64,000 nt of DNA from Rhizobium terrae. GTDB taxonomy: Bacteria; Pseudomonadota; Alphaproteobacteria; Rhizobiales; Rhizobiaceae. Under the pieces are notes generated by a model. That model did not search any database and was not told where the DNA came from. It saw only the letters and a program-made list of their open reading frames with translations. The translations under genes and the position numbers were made by a program. Within the stretch, counting starts at the first letter, position 1. Every line of letters begins with the position of its first letter. This document shows positions 38,588 to 47,323 of the stretch, one piece after another. The stretch spans positions 1 to 64,000 of the forward strand of contig NZ_QJKM01000019.1 of assembly GCF_003425685.1 (NCBI RefSeq), in the 5' to 3' direction.

Positions 38588-39790
38588 ATGGTATCTGCGG
38601 CCATGACCCGATCTGCATCTCCCGCCTTCATGTTCACTCTCGTCGCCTGCGGCACGATACTTGGCATCGCCGGGACCGACCTCGTTCTACCAGCCGTCCC
38701 GATAATGCCGCGGGAGCTCGGCGGAACCCCAGCCCTCGCTCAGATGGTGCTTGCCGCCTATGCGGCGGGGACGCTTGTCGGGTTGCTGACCTTTGGCGAA
38801 CTCGGCGCAAGGTATTCGGCTCGCAAACTCCTAATCTGGTCGCTGGCGCTGTTTGCAATCACGTCGATCACATCGGTGATGGTGCAGTCCTTGGAGTGGC
38901 TCGTTGCGCTTCGGTTCGCCCAGGGCGCGTTCGGCTCCGGTCCGGCAGTCTTCGCGCCGGGCTTCATCCAGGGCCTTTTCACTGGCGAGAAGGCAGCCGG
39001 CATGTTCGGGCGACTGGGCTCGATTGAATCCCTCACTCCGGCGCTCGCCCCCATAGCAGGCGTTTTCCTGCTCGAAGCTGGCGGGTGGGAGATGTCCTTT
39101 GTCGTCCTCGCCATTTTGGCGACCCTCTGTGCCGCCGCCAGCATCGCGTACGGACACCTGCTTCCGGATCGGGCAGAAGCCCTAGAGAGCCATCGCACCT
39201 ACGCGTCTATCATGCGCGAGGCGGCCTTTCTCCGGCACGCCTTAAGCCAGGCCTTCTCGCTAGCGGCGATCCTCGTCTTCGTCTTCGGCGCCCCCGTAAT
39301 CATGACTGAGGTTATGGGCGGCAACATCGGGGATTTCATTCTCTTGCAGGTTTGTGGGATTGCGAACTTCATCCTCGCCTCCAATCTCTCGAGTAAGCTG
39401 GCCGGCACGTTCGGAGTGGAGCGCATGATCTTCATCGGAACGACAGGCCTGTTCGCGGGTTTCGCGCTGATCCTGGCCTACGTCGGATTTGGTGGGAGGA
39501 GCCTTGGCGTCATCATACCTGTCTGGGTGATCACGAATGCTGGCTTCGGCATCCGAGGTCCGATCGGCTTCCATCAAGCGATCATCGCGTCGAAGGGCGA
39601 TCACTCGCGAGGCGCCGCGCTGGTCGTGGCGAGTATCCTGGGATTTACAGCGGCAGGCACTGCCGCTGCTGCACCCTTCCTTAACTCGGGGTGGTGGCCG
39701 CTCGCCTTGGCGAGCTTCCTGTCAGCTACTCTTGGGCTCGTGTGTCTCGTATTCCTTCCGAAAGGCGTTGCAGAGGCAGGAATGCGATGA
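38588..39790 (+). CDS. MFS transporter (multidrug/sugar efflux type)
   Basis: The 400-aa protein has about 12 membrane segments, with ILGIAGTDLVLPAVPIMPRE in TM1, GELGARYSARKLLIWSLALF for the motif A loop and APIAGVFLLEAGGWEMSFVV for TM5. It is an inner-membrane proton-driven efflux permease of the Bcr/CmlA-like branch. Neither ATG 38588 nor 38603 has a strong ribosome-binding site. It overlaps or nearly overlaps the following VOC gene, suggesting co-expression of a resistance pair. Confidence 0.85.
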   Translation: MVSAAMTRSASPAFMFTLVACGTILGIAGTDLVLPAVPIMPRELGGTPALAQMVLAAYAAGTLVGLLTFGELGARYSARKLLIWSLALFAITSITSVMVQSLEWLVALRFAQGAFGSGPAVFAPGFIQGLFTGEKAAGMFGRLGSIESLTPALAPIAGVFLLEAGGWEMSFVVLAILATLCAAASIAYGHLLPDRAEALESHRTYASIMREAAFLRHALSQAFSLAAILVFVFGAPVIMTEVMGGNIGDFILLQVCGIANFILASNLSSKLAGTFGVERMIFIGTTGLFAGFALILAYVGFGGRSLGVIIPVWVITNAGFGIRGPIGFHQAIIASKGDHSRGAALVVASILGFTAAGTAAAAPFLNSGWWPLALASFLSATLGLVCLVFLPKGVAEAGMR

Positions 39791-39849
39791 CACCCAGCGG
39801 AGATAAGCGCCGGCGGAGAAGTGCCACTTCCACTTATTACCAGAACCTC

Positions 39850-40254
39850 ATGTCCCAGTCCCTCACGCATGTCGCTTTACTCGTTCGAGAATACGACGAG
39901 GCAATCGCCTTCTTCGTAGGGAAGCTTGGCTTTGATCTTGTCGAAGACACGTATCAGCCGGCGCAGGACAAACGCTGGGTGGTCGTTCGACCGGCTGGAG
40001 CCCAGGGATGCTCGATCTTGCTCGCTCGCGCATCGAACGTTCATCAGACGCAGTGGCTCGGCAACCAGGCAGGCGGCCGCGTCTTCCTGTTCCTAAGAAC
40101 CGACGATTTTTGGCGGGACTATCGCGCATTCACCGCGAAGGGCGTTCAATTTGTGCGCGAGCCGGCACAAGCAGATTACGGCGTCGTGGCCGTGTTCAAG
40201 GACCTTTATGGCAATCTCTGGGATCTGATCGAATACAACGACGGTCGACTTTGA
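39850..40254 (+). CDS. VOC-family (glyoxalase/bleomycin-resistance) protein
   Basis: The 134-aa protein has the VOC fold with THVALLVREYDEAIAFFVGK, LGFDLVEDT, KRWVVVRPAG, GRVFLFLRTDDFWRDY and KDLYGNLWDLIEYN, including the metal-type His8 and Glu near residue 128. I favour ATG 39850 (MSQSLTHVALL), but an in-frame ATG at 39787 overlaps the MFS stop (ATGA) and could allow coupling with a basic 21-aa leader. It may detoxify or bind an electrophile or antibiotic. Confidence 0.85.
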   Translation: MSQSLTHVALLVREYDEAIAFFVGKLGFDLVEDTYQPAQDKRWVVVRPAGAQGCSILLARASNVHQTQWLGNQAGGRVFLFLRTDDFWRDYRAFTAKGVQFVREPAQADYGVVAVFKDLYGNLWDLIEYNDGRL

Positions 40255-40475
40255 GAAGTTACTTTCAAAACTCTGTTGGTTGTCTCACGCCCGCTACCTG
40301 CTCTGTCCTGCGGCAGACGTATACCCAACAAGCACCGCATCGTGGTGGCGCCACCCGCATTTTAGTCGGTCCCAGCGCGCTTGATGGGATCTGAACCGAC
40401 GACCTGTCCCTGCGATCGCCAAACCAGAGCCGACGGTAATGATGACCAATATTTCCATCTCAAGGCAAACCAAAA
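40255..40475. other. Gap after the VOC gene, no gene seen
   Basis: About 220 nt without an ORF; together with the alpha-r14-type hairpin region it makes a 340-nt intergenic space. A short stretch (40385-40420) looks faintly like the T-arm of a tRNA on the minus strand but fails on closer inspection. Confidence 0.45.
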
Positions 40476-40507
40476 CGCCTGCCGCGGGAGGAGAGATGCG
40501 GCAAGCG
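40476..40507 (-). terminator. Alpha-r14-type terminal hairpin with anti-SD loop
   Basis: On the minus strand CGCTTGCCGC pairs with GCGGCAGGCG around the loop ATCTCTCCTCCC, followed by GTTTTGGTTT. The stem and loop match the terminal hairpin of the alpha-r14 RNA at 12337-12364. It lies 89 nt after the stop of the leftward hydrolase gene at 40596 and can end its transcript. An AGCCTCCTCC string lies upstream (40542-40551), so a short or decayed alpha-r14 RNA is also possible. Confidence 0.65.
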
Positions 40508-40595
40508 TATAGAACAAATGGCTGCCCATGAAGAGAGGCTTGTGGAGGAGGCTTCCCGAACTGTTCTCAGCCGGTGCGGGAGCCTCACTCCGTTT

Positions 40596-41567
40596 TCACT
40601 TTGCAATCTTGCGATCCAGGAAGCTCCTGATCAGCGGAGCCATCTCGTCTAGCTTGTCTTCAAGCGCAAAGTGGCCTGTATCAAGGAGATGGAACTCTGC
40701 TTCGGGAAGATCGCGAAGATAGGGATGCGCGCCCTCTTCCGGGAAGATCTTGTCGTTCTTGCCCCAGACGATCAGCGTCGGCGGCTTACGGTCGCGGAAG
40801 AATGCCTGGAACTGCGGATAGAGCGGCAGGTTGGTGCGGTAATCGTAGAACAGATCGAGCTGGATATCCTTGTTCCCTGGCCGGTCGAGCAGTGCCTGGT
40901 CGTGGACCCAGTTATCGGGGCTGATGCGCGTCAGATCCTTAACGCCATCGGTATATTGAAACTTGGTTGTCTCCGGTGCAACGAGCACCGAGAGCGCTTC
41001 CCGGTCCTTGGTTGCCCCTGATTTCCAGTAGGCGCGGATCGGGTTCCAGAAATCCCGGATGCCTTCGTCATAAGCATTGCCGTTCTGGACGATCATTCCG
41101 GTGATGCGATCCGGATGCTTGAGCGCCAGCCGGTAGCCAACGGGTGCGCCATAATCCATGAGATACATCGAATATTTGGTAGCACCGAGCTTGGTCAGCA
41201 GCGTATCGATGATATCGGCATAGTGGCCGAAGGAATACTCGAACTTGGTGTGATCGGGCGCATCGCTCTGACCGAAGCCCGGATAGTCAGGAGCGATGAC
41301 GCGGTAGCGGTCAGCGAGCAGCGGGATCAGGTTGCGGAACATGTGCGACGATGTCGGGAAGCCGTGAAGCAGGACGACGACGGCGCCGTCGGCCGGACCG
41401 GCTTCGCGATAGAACACGTTGACGCCGTCGATTTTCACGGAGCGATAGTGAACCGTTGCAGATGCCTGCTGGGAAATCGCCGGCGTTTCGGCGAACACCA
41501 TGCTTGCGGGGGTTGTAACAAAGATGCTGGCGGATGCGAAAAGCAGGGCGGCAAGAGTGCGAGACAT
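40596..41567 (-). CDS. Secreted epoxide-hydrolase/dehalogenase-like hydrolase
   Basis: The 323-aa protein starts with a signal peptide (ALLFASASIFVTTPASMVFA) and has an alpha/beta-hydrolase domain with LLHGFPTSSHMF, nucleophile Asp in YLMDYGAPVGYRLA, IVWGKNDKIFPEE (acid) and DTGHFALED (His). An Asp nucleophile points to epoxide hydrolase or haloalkane dehalogenase chemistry in the periplasm. It is a single gene, followed by the alpha-r14-type terminator hairpin. The upstream 336 nt contain no gene. Confidence 0.9.
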   Translation of the reverse strand: MSRTLAALLFASASIFVTTPASMVFAETPAISQQASATVHYRSVKIDGVNVFYREAGPADGAVVVLLHGFPTSSHMFRNLIPLLADRYRVIAPDYPGFGQSDAPDHTKFEYSFGHYADIIDTLLTKLGATKYSMYLMDYGAPVGYRLALKHPDRITGMIVQNGNAYDEGIRDFWNPIRAYWKSGATKDREALSVLVAPETTKFQYTDGVKDLTRISPDNWVHDQALLDRPGNKDIQLDLFYDYRTNLPLYPQFQAFFRDRKPPTLIVWGKNDKIFPEEGAHPYLRDLPEAEFHLLDTGHFALEDKLDEMAPLIRSFLDRKIAK

Positions 41568-41903
41568 TGTAGCTCTCCTCAGGAGTGGTTGTGGGCGGCT
41601 TGTTGCCCGCAGCCAACATCGCTCGTTCGGCCTGGAAGGAGAACGTTCGTATTCGACAAGGGATTATTACATCTGATGGTATGAGTGTGGCTAGGCGGTC
41701 GGCCATTTGGATGAATCGCTACGGTAGTATCGGCGTTGTTTAACGCCCACCGACGGATCGCAGCTAGGGATCGACTTACGGTACGACTATTGCGCTTCTT
41801 GGCCACGGATGTTGTCTGGTCAAACGGCAATCCCGCGCAAAGAGACGGCGGGCGGACGCAGTTCGCTCCACGAGCTTAGGCCTAGCTCGGTGATATTGAA
41901 GGG
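41568..41903. other. Non-coding gap between hydrolase and LysR genes
   Basis: About 336 nt, with the hydrolase promoter presumably at the left. Frames here lack family signatures. I see no paired -35/-10 of high quality and no repeats. Confidence 0.45.
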
Positions 41904-42794
41904 CTAATTGAAAAAGCGGTTCTCGCGCAGCCTTGCTGCAGCCATATCGACGAAAGTGCGAACCTTTGCTGGAGCGTGCCGACCCTCCGGATGAAGGATG
42001 TGTATGGGTAAAGGTGGTTCTTCGAATTCACTGAGGATGATCTGTAGCTCTCCAGCAACGAGCGCTGGGCCAATCTGGTAGTTGAGAACCCTGGTCAGGC
42101 CCCATCCCTCGCGCGCAGACTGTATCGCCGCTTCGTTGGTGTTGCATTGTAAAGCTGCATCCACGGATACTCGCAGATCGTCGCGAAACTTCCACTCAGG
42201 TGAAGCCCAGGCTGCGGTCGATGCTGCGATGCGGTGGTCCTTCAGATCGGTTGGCGAGTTCGGAACGCCGTAGCGCTCGAAGTACTTCGGAGAACCGCAC
42301 ATGACGCGACGAACACTTCCGACCTTGACGGCCGAGAGATTGGAATCCGGAAGATGACCGATACGCACCGCGACGTCGATCCCTTCCTCGACGATGTTGA
42401 CCGGTCGATCGATGAATAGCGTCTTCGCTCTCATGGTCGAATAGGTGTCGAGATAGCTTGTCACGATCGGAAGAACGTACATCTGGCCGAACAGCGCGGA
42501 CGCGGTTATGGAGAGAGTCCCTGTCGGCGTGGCGTAGGAACCGCCGGCAGCCGCCTCTGCTTCTGCGATATCGGCGAGGATCCGGCGACAATCTTCAAAA
42601 TAGCGAACGCCTGCTTCGGTCATCTTCACCGAGCGGGTGGTTCGCACGAGTAGGCGCGCACCAATAAGATCTTCGAGCGAGGCAACGGCACGTGTGACAG
42701 CCGGTGCGCTCATGAACATCTGGCGTGCGGTGTCCGCGAAACTTTCGGTTTCGGCGACCTTTACAAAGATCCTCATTGCTTGCCAGCGATCCAT
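41904..42794 (-). CDS. LysR-family transcriptional regulator
   Basis: The 296-aa LysR protein has the N-terminal MDRWQAMRIFVKVAETESFA, helix-turn-helix text (TARQMFMSAPAVTRAVASLE), TTRSVKMTEAGVRYFEDCRR and an effector-domain end of the AaeR/CrgA-like subgroup (HPEGRHAPAKVRTFVDMAAA). No divergent partner is adjacent: the gene to its right (42828) is on the same strand, with only 33 nt between them. It may therefore be translated with, and regulate, the CMD/DUF1348 genes upstream of it in the same direction. Confidence 0.9.
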   Translation of the reverse strand: MDRWQAMRIFVKVAETESFADTARQMFMSAPAVTRAVASLEDLIGARLLVRTTRSVKMTEAGVRYFEDCRRILADIAEAEAAAGGSYATPTGTLSITASALFGQMYVLPIVTSYLDTYSTMRAKTLFIDRPVNIVEEGIDVAVRIGHLPDSNLSAVKVGSVRRVMCGSPKYFERYGVPNSPTDLKDHRIAASTAAWASPEWKFRDDLRVSVDAALQCNTNEAAIQSAREGWGLTRVLNYQIGPALVAGELQIILSEFEEPPLPIHILHPEGRHAPAKVRTFVDMAAARLRENRFFN

Positions 42795-42827
42795 CCATTC
42801 CCCCGAACCGGTCGAAATTCCAAGACC

Positions 42828-43169
42828 TTAGGGGCTTAAAAACGAAGCCTCAAGAGGCACGGGATCATCCGATTGAGAACGGCAAGCCTGCGAGATGAAT
42901 TCTATCTCCGCGCAGGCTTCCTCGGAAAGACCGGCGCGCAGGGCGCGCTGGTGCGTCTCCCGACAGGCATTCAAAGCAAGCGAGACCGCGACCGAAGTCT
43001 CGAAATCGAAGCTGGAACCTTGCCTGGCAACATCCATCTCTGCGCCTGTCATGCCAAGGGCACGACCGGCTTCTTCTTGTTTCGCCAGCAGCGATTTGCT
43101 CGCGTTGGCTCCCGTGAGAGCAAGCTCTATTGAAAGCCTTATGCGAGCACCGATTGACGAGCCGGCCAT
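42828..43169 (-). CDS. AhpD/CMD-like helical protein lacking the Cys pair
   Basis: The 113-aa protein reads like a CMD-family fragment (GMTGAEMDVARQGSSFDFET, LNACRETHQRALRAGLSEEA). Where the family has CxxC before the His it has only ACRETH, one Cys, so the peroxidase dyad is incomplete. Two helices are amphipathic. It lies between DUF1348 and LysR genes on the same strand. It may be an inactive partner of the complete CMD protein at 43735. Confidence 0.7.
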   Translation of the reverse strand: MAGSSIGARIRLSIELALTGANASKSLLAKQEEAGRALGMTGAEMDVARQGSSFDFETSVAVSLALNACRETHQRALRAGLSEEACAEIEFISQACRSQSDDPVPLEASFLSP

Positions 43170-43193
43170 TTTTCCATCTCCTGGCTCAGCCGT

Positions 43194-43658
43194 CTAAAAG
43201 CCGAAATCACTCAGGCCAGGATGGTCGTCCGGGCGGCGGCCCAGCGGCCAACGAAACTTGCGATCGACTTCAGCGATCGGGTGTTCGTTGATGCTTGCAT
43301 GACGTTCCCGCATAAGGCCATCCTCGGCAAACTCCCAGTTCTCGTTGCCATAGGCACGGAACCACTGGCCGCTGTCATCGCGATATTCGTAGGCGTATCG
43401 GACGGCAATACGATTGCCGGTGAAGGCCCAGAGTTCCTTGATCAGGCGGTAGTCGAGCTCCTTATTCCACTTGCGGGTCAGGAAAGCCTCGGCCTCGGCC
43501 CGGTTCTTCGCGAACTCGGCGCGATTGCGCCAACGGGTATCGAGCGTATAGGCAAGCGCCACTTTGGCGGGATCGCGGCTGTTCCAGCCATCCTCTGCAA
43601 GACGGACCTTTTCAATCGCGCTCTCTCTGGTGAATGGGGGAAGCGGTGGACGGGACAT
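43194..43658 (-). CDS. DUF1348 (NTF2-like) protein
   Basis: The 154-aa protein begins MSRPPLPPFTRESAIEKVRL and has the DUF1348 motifs AEDGWNSRDPAKVALAYT, RWRNRAEF, FLTRKWNKELDYRLIKELWA and QWFRAYGNENWEF. The fold is NTF2-like and the function unknown, although it is often found next to oxidoreductases. ATG 43658 is chosen because the family starts there; 43751 would overlap the CMD gene. It is 76 nt downstream of the CMD gene. Confidence 0.9.
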   Translation of the reverse strand: MSRPPLPPFTRESAIEKVRLAEDGWNSRDPAKVALAYTLDTRWRNRAEFAKNRAEAEAFLTRKWNKELDYRLIKELWAFTGNRIAVRYAYEYRDDSGQWFRAYGNENWEFAEDGLMRERHASINEHPIAEVDRKFRWPLGRRPDDHPGLSDFGF

Positions 43659-43734
43659 GGTAAAATTCCTCTCGGGATGATTTCTGACCGCGGGGCGGGA
43701 GGCGGTAAGTCTTGCGCCGCCTCCAGGCTTGGCC

Positions 43735-44280
43735 TTAGGCAGCAGTGTCAATGCGGGGGAAGTCGATCTCGGTGTCGAGGGCCTCGTTCACGTAGTTCGT
43801 AAAGGTGTTGAGAGCCACATGGGCGATGATCTCGACGATCTCGGCATCGCTGTAGCCGGCATCGCGAACCTTGGCGATTTCGGCTGGCGCGACGGACCCG
43901 CGAGCGACCGTCAGAGCCCGGGCGAACTCGACAGCGGCCGCTGCCTTAGGATCGTTGGATGTGCCGTTTCGGTTGGCAACGATTTCACTTTCGTCGAGCT
44001 TGGCGAACTTCCTGCCGGTGAAGGTGTGGGCGGACAAGCAATAGTCACAGCCGTTTGCTTCAGCCATGGCGAGGGCGATGCGTTCGCGGGTGGCCGGCGG
44101 CAACTTTCCCTTGCCAAGTGCGCCCTGGAGCGACGTCAAGCCCGACAGCGCTGCGGGGCTGTTGGAAACCAGACGAAAGATGTTGGGGACGGAGCCGATC
44201 TGCTTCTGGATGGTCTCGAGGATCGGACGAGAGGCTTCCGGAGCGTCGTCGATCGTTGCCGGGGTAGAAATGCGTGACAT
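43735..44280 (-). CDS. CMD-family peroxidase-related protein
   Basis: The 181-aa protein has the AhpD-type active site EANGCDYCLSAHTFTGRKF with Cys78, Cys81 and His85, preceded by PPATRERIALAMA and followed by EIVEIIAHVALNTFTNYVN. It should reduce organic hydroperoxides. It is 124 nt downstream of the PNPOx-FNR-ferredoxin gene and precedes DUF1348, a leftward run of redox genes that may be LysR-controlled from 47324 or 41904. Confidence 0.9.
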   Translation of the reverse strand: MSRISTPATIDDAPEASRPILETIQKQIGSVPNIFRLVSNSPAALSGLTSLQGALGKGKLPPATRERIALAMAEANGCDYCLSAHTFTGRKFAKLDESEIVANRNGTSNDPKAAAAVEFARALTVARGSVAPAEIAKVRDAGYSDAEIVEIIAHVALNTFTNYVNEALDTEIDFPRIDTAA

Positions 44281-44404
44281 TGTATTCTCCTTTTTTGGTT
44301 GAGGGAGACGTCGCTCCCTTGGGATTGAATATGACCTGGTGGGGCGGCTTGCTGAACATCGAAAGGGAACAAGGGTCCATTACGTCGGACGCAGCAATCG
44401 GCCC

Positions 44405-46462
44405 TTAGACAGCGAGCTGCAGGCCGCCTTCCTGCTCAGCAGGGACGGCGCAGCAGAGGAGCACTTCGTCGGCGTCGACCTTCGCGGTGGGCTGCTTGAC
44501 GTAAGCGACAGCACCCTTGACGAGCTTCGTCCGGCACGTCCCGCAGTTTCCTTCCCGACAACTGAACTCAGGCTCGACGCCACGCGCTTCGGCAAGTTCC
44601 AGGAGAGTGCCGGAACCAGGTGTCCACCGTGCCTCTTTCAGGGAATTCGTGAACACGACGGGCACAGGTTTTTCGGACGGCTGCGCGACAGGAGACATCA
44701 GGGCTGGTGTGGGTTGCCCTGTGCGGACCAGCGACGACGGACCGAAGGCTTCAGCCTGAATGCGATCGTCAGCAATGTTGAGAGCCCTCAGTCCGTCATA
44801 GAGGCCTTGTGTGAACTGGGGAGGCCCGCAGAGATAGAAATCGTAGTCGTTGAAGGGAAGGAACCGCGTCAGCATCGCCATATCGATCCGCCCTGCGGCA
44901 TCGAAATCCCTGCCCTCTTCGGCATCCGTGGTGTCACTGAGGATCCTGACCAGCCGCACGGCGCCCTTGGCCGCACCGACCAGTTCCCCGATCTCCTGAT
45001 CGAACGGCCTATCGGCCTTGGAACGGGACGCATGGAATAACGTCACCGGGCGGACGCGCTGCTTGCGGAGCCCCTCGTAAACGATATGACGGAGCATCGC
45101 GAGCATCGGCGTAATGCCGACGCCGCCTGCAAGAAGCACCGCCGGACGGGTTGAACGCGCGTCTATGCTGAAGTGGCCGGCCGGCGCGCGCGCCTCGATG
45201 ACATCGCCAACGGCGATGCGATCATGGAGGAACTGAGATACCTGACCATCGCGCTTGACGCTGATGCGGTAGATCCCGTCGGACGGCGCGACCGAGAGCG
45301 TGTAGGTGCGAATGACCGCCTTATTTTCGCCGGGCAGCTTTATGCGGATGGGCAGATGCTGACCGGCCGCGTGCGGGAGTAGCCCTGCGCCATCGCCTGG
45401 CTGGAGGTGGAAAGACTTGATCGTCGCGCTTTCATCAACGATCGCGGTGACGGTCATTGGCCGCCAGCTCTTGGCAAACTCTGCGGCGCGGAGACGGTCG
45501 GCCGCTTGGCTCCAGCTGCCTGTCATCAGGGAACTCGGCGACCAGCCGTCCTTCTGAAAAGCCCATCTCAACGCCAGTGCATTGCGGCGACGTACGATCC
45601 GTGTCGACTTGAATGTCCAGAACCGCTCTGCCCCCTGGAAAGCGGCGATCTCGGGGGAGTCGAATATGACTTCGGCTTTGCCCGTCATCTGCAGCATATC
45701 GCCGGTGTTGAAATCCACGAACAGAAGTCCTGCCTTTCCGTTCATCAGGATGTTGCCCAACGTTGCAAAGAAGAGATTGCCATCGAAATCCGGGATCGTC
45801 ATGACGCCATCGTCACCAACGCGGACAAACCCCGCATTGCCGCCCCGGTGGGACACATCCACCTGGCGCCGGTCCTCGCGATCAACGTAGGACGCGACAA
45901 AGAAGGCGTCGGCTTCCCGAATGATCGCGCGCGCCTCGTCATCGAGGGCGGGCAGTTCCTCAACCTCACCTTGAAACGAAGTCTCGGGCTGGCGTTCGAA
46001 TGTAAAGTCGCGCAGCTGAATGTAACGCGGACAATTTCCAAAGCTCTGGTCGACATCGACGCGGAAACCGCCATCGATCGTCGAGACAAAGCCGTTCATA
46101 CGGTTGCGGCGGCGTGTGTGCATCTCGATCCCGAGAAGACCGATCGGCAAGCCGTCCGCCAGTCCTTCGCTTGCCGGGTCGCTGGGATCTCGGCTTGCGA
46201 GGATGTCTAGGATGGCAGGCGAAGGCGACGACATGAACCCCGGCTGGCCTTCGATAACGGTCGCCCAGGCGTCACCTGCTTGATCGACGCTCCCGAGAAC
46301 GATGAAGGGGAGTTGGGCGTAGAAGTCACGGTGCTGGTCCGGCATGAAATCGCGAACGACACGCTGGCCGACGGAGGCCATGCGTTCCTTTACGCCGAGC
46401 TTTTCCTGAATAAAGGTCTCGCCTTCATGCCACGTCGGCAATCTTGTAAGCTTCACGGACAT
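44405..46462 (-). CDS. PNPOx-like / ferredoxin reductase / [2Fe-2S] ferredoxin fusion
   Basis: The 685-aa protein has three modules. A PNPOx-like flavin-binding domain spans about 1-330 (RDFYAQLPFIVLGSVDQAGD, NGFVSTIDGGF, GLLFVDFNTGDMLQMTG). An FNR-type FAD/NAD domain spans about 345-580 (IRTYTLSVAPSDGIYRISVK, LLAGGVGITPMLAMLRHI, DYDFYLCGPPQF). A plant-type [2Fe-2S] domain spans about 600-685 (Cys635, Cys640, Cys643, Cys670/671). It should pass electrons between NAD(P)H and an unknown acceptor. I chose ATG 46462. It is followed by CMD and preceded by GST. Confidence 0.92.
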   Translation of the reverse strand: MSVKLTRLPTWHEGETFIQEKLGVKERMASVGQRVVRDFMPDQHRDFYAQLPFIVLGSVDQAGDAWATVIEGQPGFMSSPSPAILDILASRDPSDPASEGLADGLPIGLLGIEMHTRRRNRMNGFVSTIDGGFRVDVDQSFGNCPRYIQLRDFTFERQPETSFQGEVEELPALDDEARAIIREADAFFVASYVDREDRRQVDVSHRGGNAGFVRVGDDGVMTIPDFDGNLFFATLGNILMNGKAGLLFVDFNTGDMLQMTGKAEVIFDSPEIAAFQGAERFWTFKSTRIVRRRNALALRWAFQKDGWSPSSLMTGSWSQAADRLRAAEFAKSWRPMTVTAIVDESATIKSFHLQPGDGAGLLPHAAGQHLPIRIKLPGENKAVIRTYTLSVAPSDGIYRISVKRDGQVSQFLHDRIAVGDVIEARAPAGHFSIDARSTRPAVLLAGGVGITPMLAMLRHIVYEGLRKQRVRPVTLFHASRSKADRPFDQEIGELVGAAKGAVRLVRILSDTTDAEEGRDFDAAGRIDMAMLTRFLPFNDYDFYLCGPPQFTQGLYDGLRALNIADDRIQAEAFGPSSLVRTGQPTPALMSPVAQPSEKPVPVVFTNSLKEARWTPGSGTLLELAEARGVEPEFSCREGNCGTCRTKLVKGAVAYVKQPTAKVDADEVLLCCAVPAEQEGGLQLAV

Positions 46463-46521
46463 CTCTGTTCTCCAGAAAAAGAGGCGAAGAGCGTGCGAGG
46501 TGCCGCACGCCCTGTCCAGGC

Positions 46522-47133
46522 TCAGGCGGCAAGACCGGCCGGCGTTTTGACGAAATCGACGAAGCCCGGAAGTTGCTCGACCCGGCGCAGCAGGGCATTC
46601 ACGGACGGATAGGCGCTGAGGTCGACGTTGCCCTCTGGGGCCCGTGCGACATAGCTGTAGACCGCGACGTCGGCGATGGTCGGACGGTTGCCCACCAGCC
46701 ATTCGCGCCCTTGCAGATGGCTCTCGATCCGGCCAAGGATGGTATGTGCCCGGCCGATAACTTCTTCTGGGTTGAACTTGGCGCCGAAGACCGTCACCAG
46801 ACGCGCAGCTGCCGGACCGTAAGCAATTTCACCGGCTGCAACCGAGAGCCAGCGCTGAACGTCGGCGGCCCCTTTTGCATCTTCCGGGAGCCATTCCGTC
46901 TTGCCCGACTTCTTGGCGAGGTAGACCAGGATCGCGTTGGAATCGGAAATGAAGACATCGCCATCCGCCAGCACCGGGACCTGCCCGAAGGGGTTCATCT
47001 TAAGGAAGTCGGGCTGCTTGTGGGCGCCAGATTTCAGATCGACTTCGACCAGCTCGTGGGGGAGCCCGACCAGAGAAAGGAAGAGCCGGGCGCGGTGCGC
47101 GTGACCTGACAGCGGGTGGTGATAAAGTTTCAT
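46522..47133 (-). CDS. Glutathione S-transferase
   Basis: The 203-aa protein starts MKLYHHPLSGHAHRARLFLS, with a thioredoxin-fold N-terminal domain (FGQVPVLADGDVFISDSNAI, the cis-Pro and Ser/Asp GSH site) and an all-helical C-terminal domain (IESHLQGREWLVGNRPTIAD with the N-capping box). It conjugates or reduces electrophiles with GSH. ATG 47133 is the family start; 47310 lies upstream in the same frame. It is 59 nt upstream of the fusion oxidoreductase, likely one transcript. Confidence 0.92.
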   Translation of the reverse strand: MKLYHHPLSGHAHRARLFLSLVGLPHELVEVDLKSGAHKQPDFLKMNPFGQVPVLADGDVFISDSNAILVYLAKKSGKTEWLPEDAKGAADVQRWLSVAAGEIAYGPAAARLVTVFGAKFNPEEVIGRAHTILGRIESHLQGREWLVGNRPTIADVAVYSYVARAPEGNVDLSAYPSVNALLRRVEQLPGFVDFVKTPAGLAA

Positions 47134-47323
47134 GTGATCGCTCCTGATTGAAGGCCGGGCTCGTTCCCGATCCGTGAACACAGGATGCAATGCGCAACCG
47201 CGCGGCTGAATACTCATGTTCGGCACTGGACTGTTACGCTGAGCGGAATAGTTCGGTAGCGCCAGGATGAAAGGTGAACTTCGCATCCATCCCGTCGGGC
47301 GATCTCCCAAGCTGAACAGCGGC

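Noticed and set aside
40385..40420. tRNA-like T-arm on the minus strand (GGTTCAGATCCC)
   Set aside because: The near-invariant A58 is replaced and the 5-bp T stem does not pair; no acceptor or anticodon arm can be built around it.
41579..41830. 83-codon minus-strand frame upstream of the secreted hydrolase
   Set aside because: Low coding quality (His/Asn/Thr-rich without pattern), no ribosome-binding site, and it overlaps the hydrolase promoter region.
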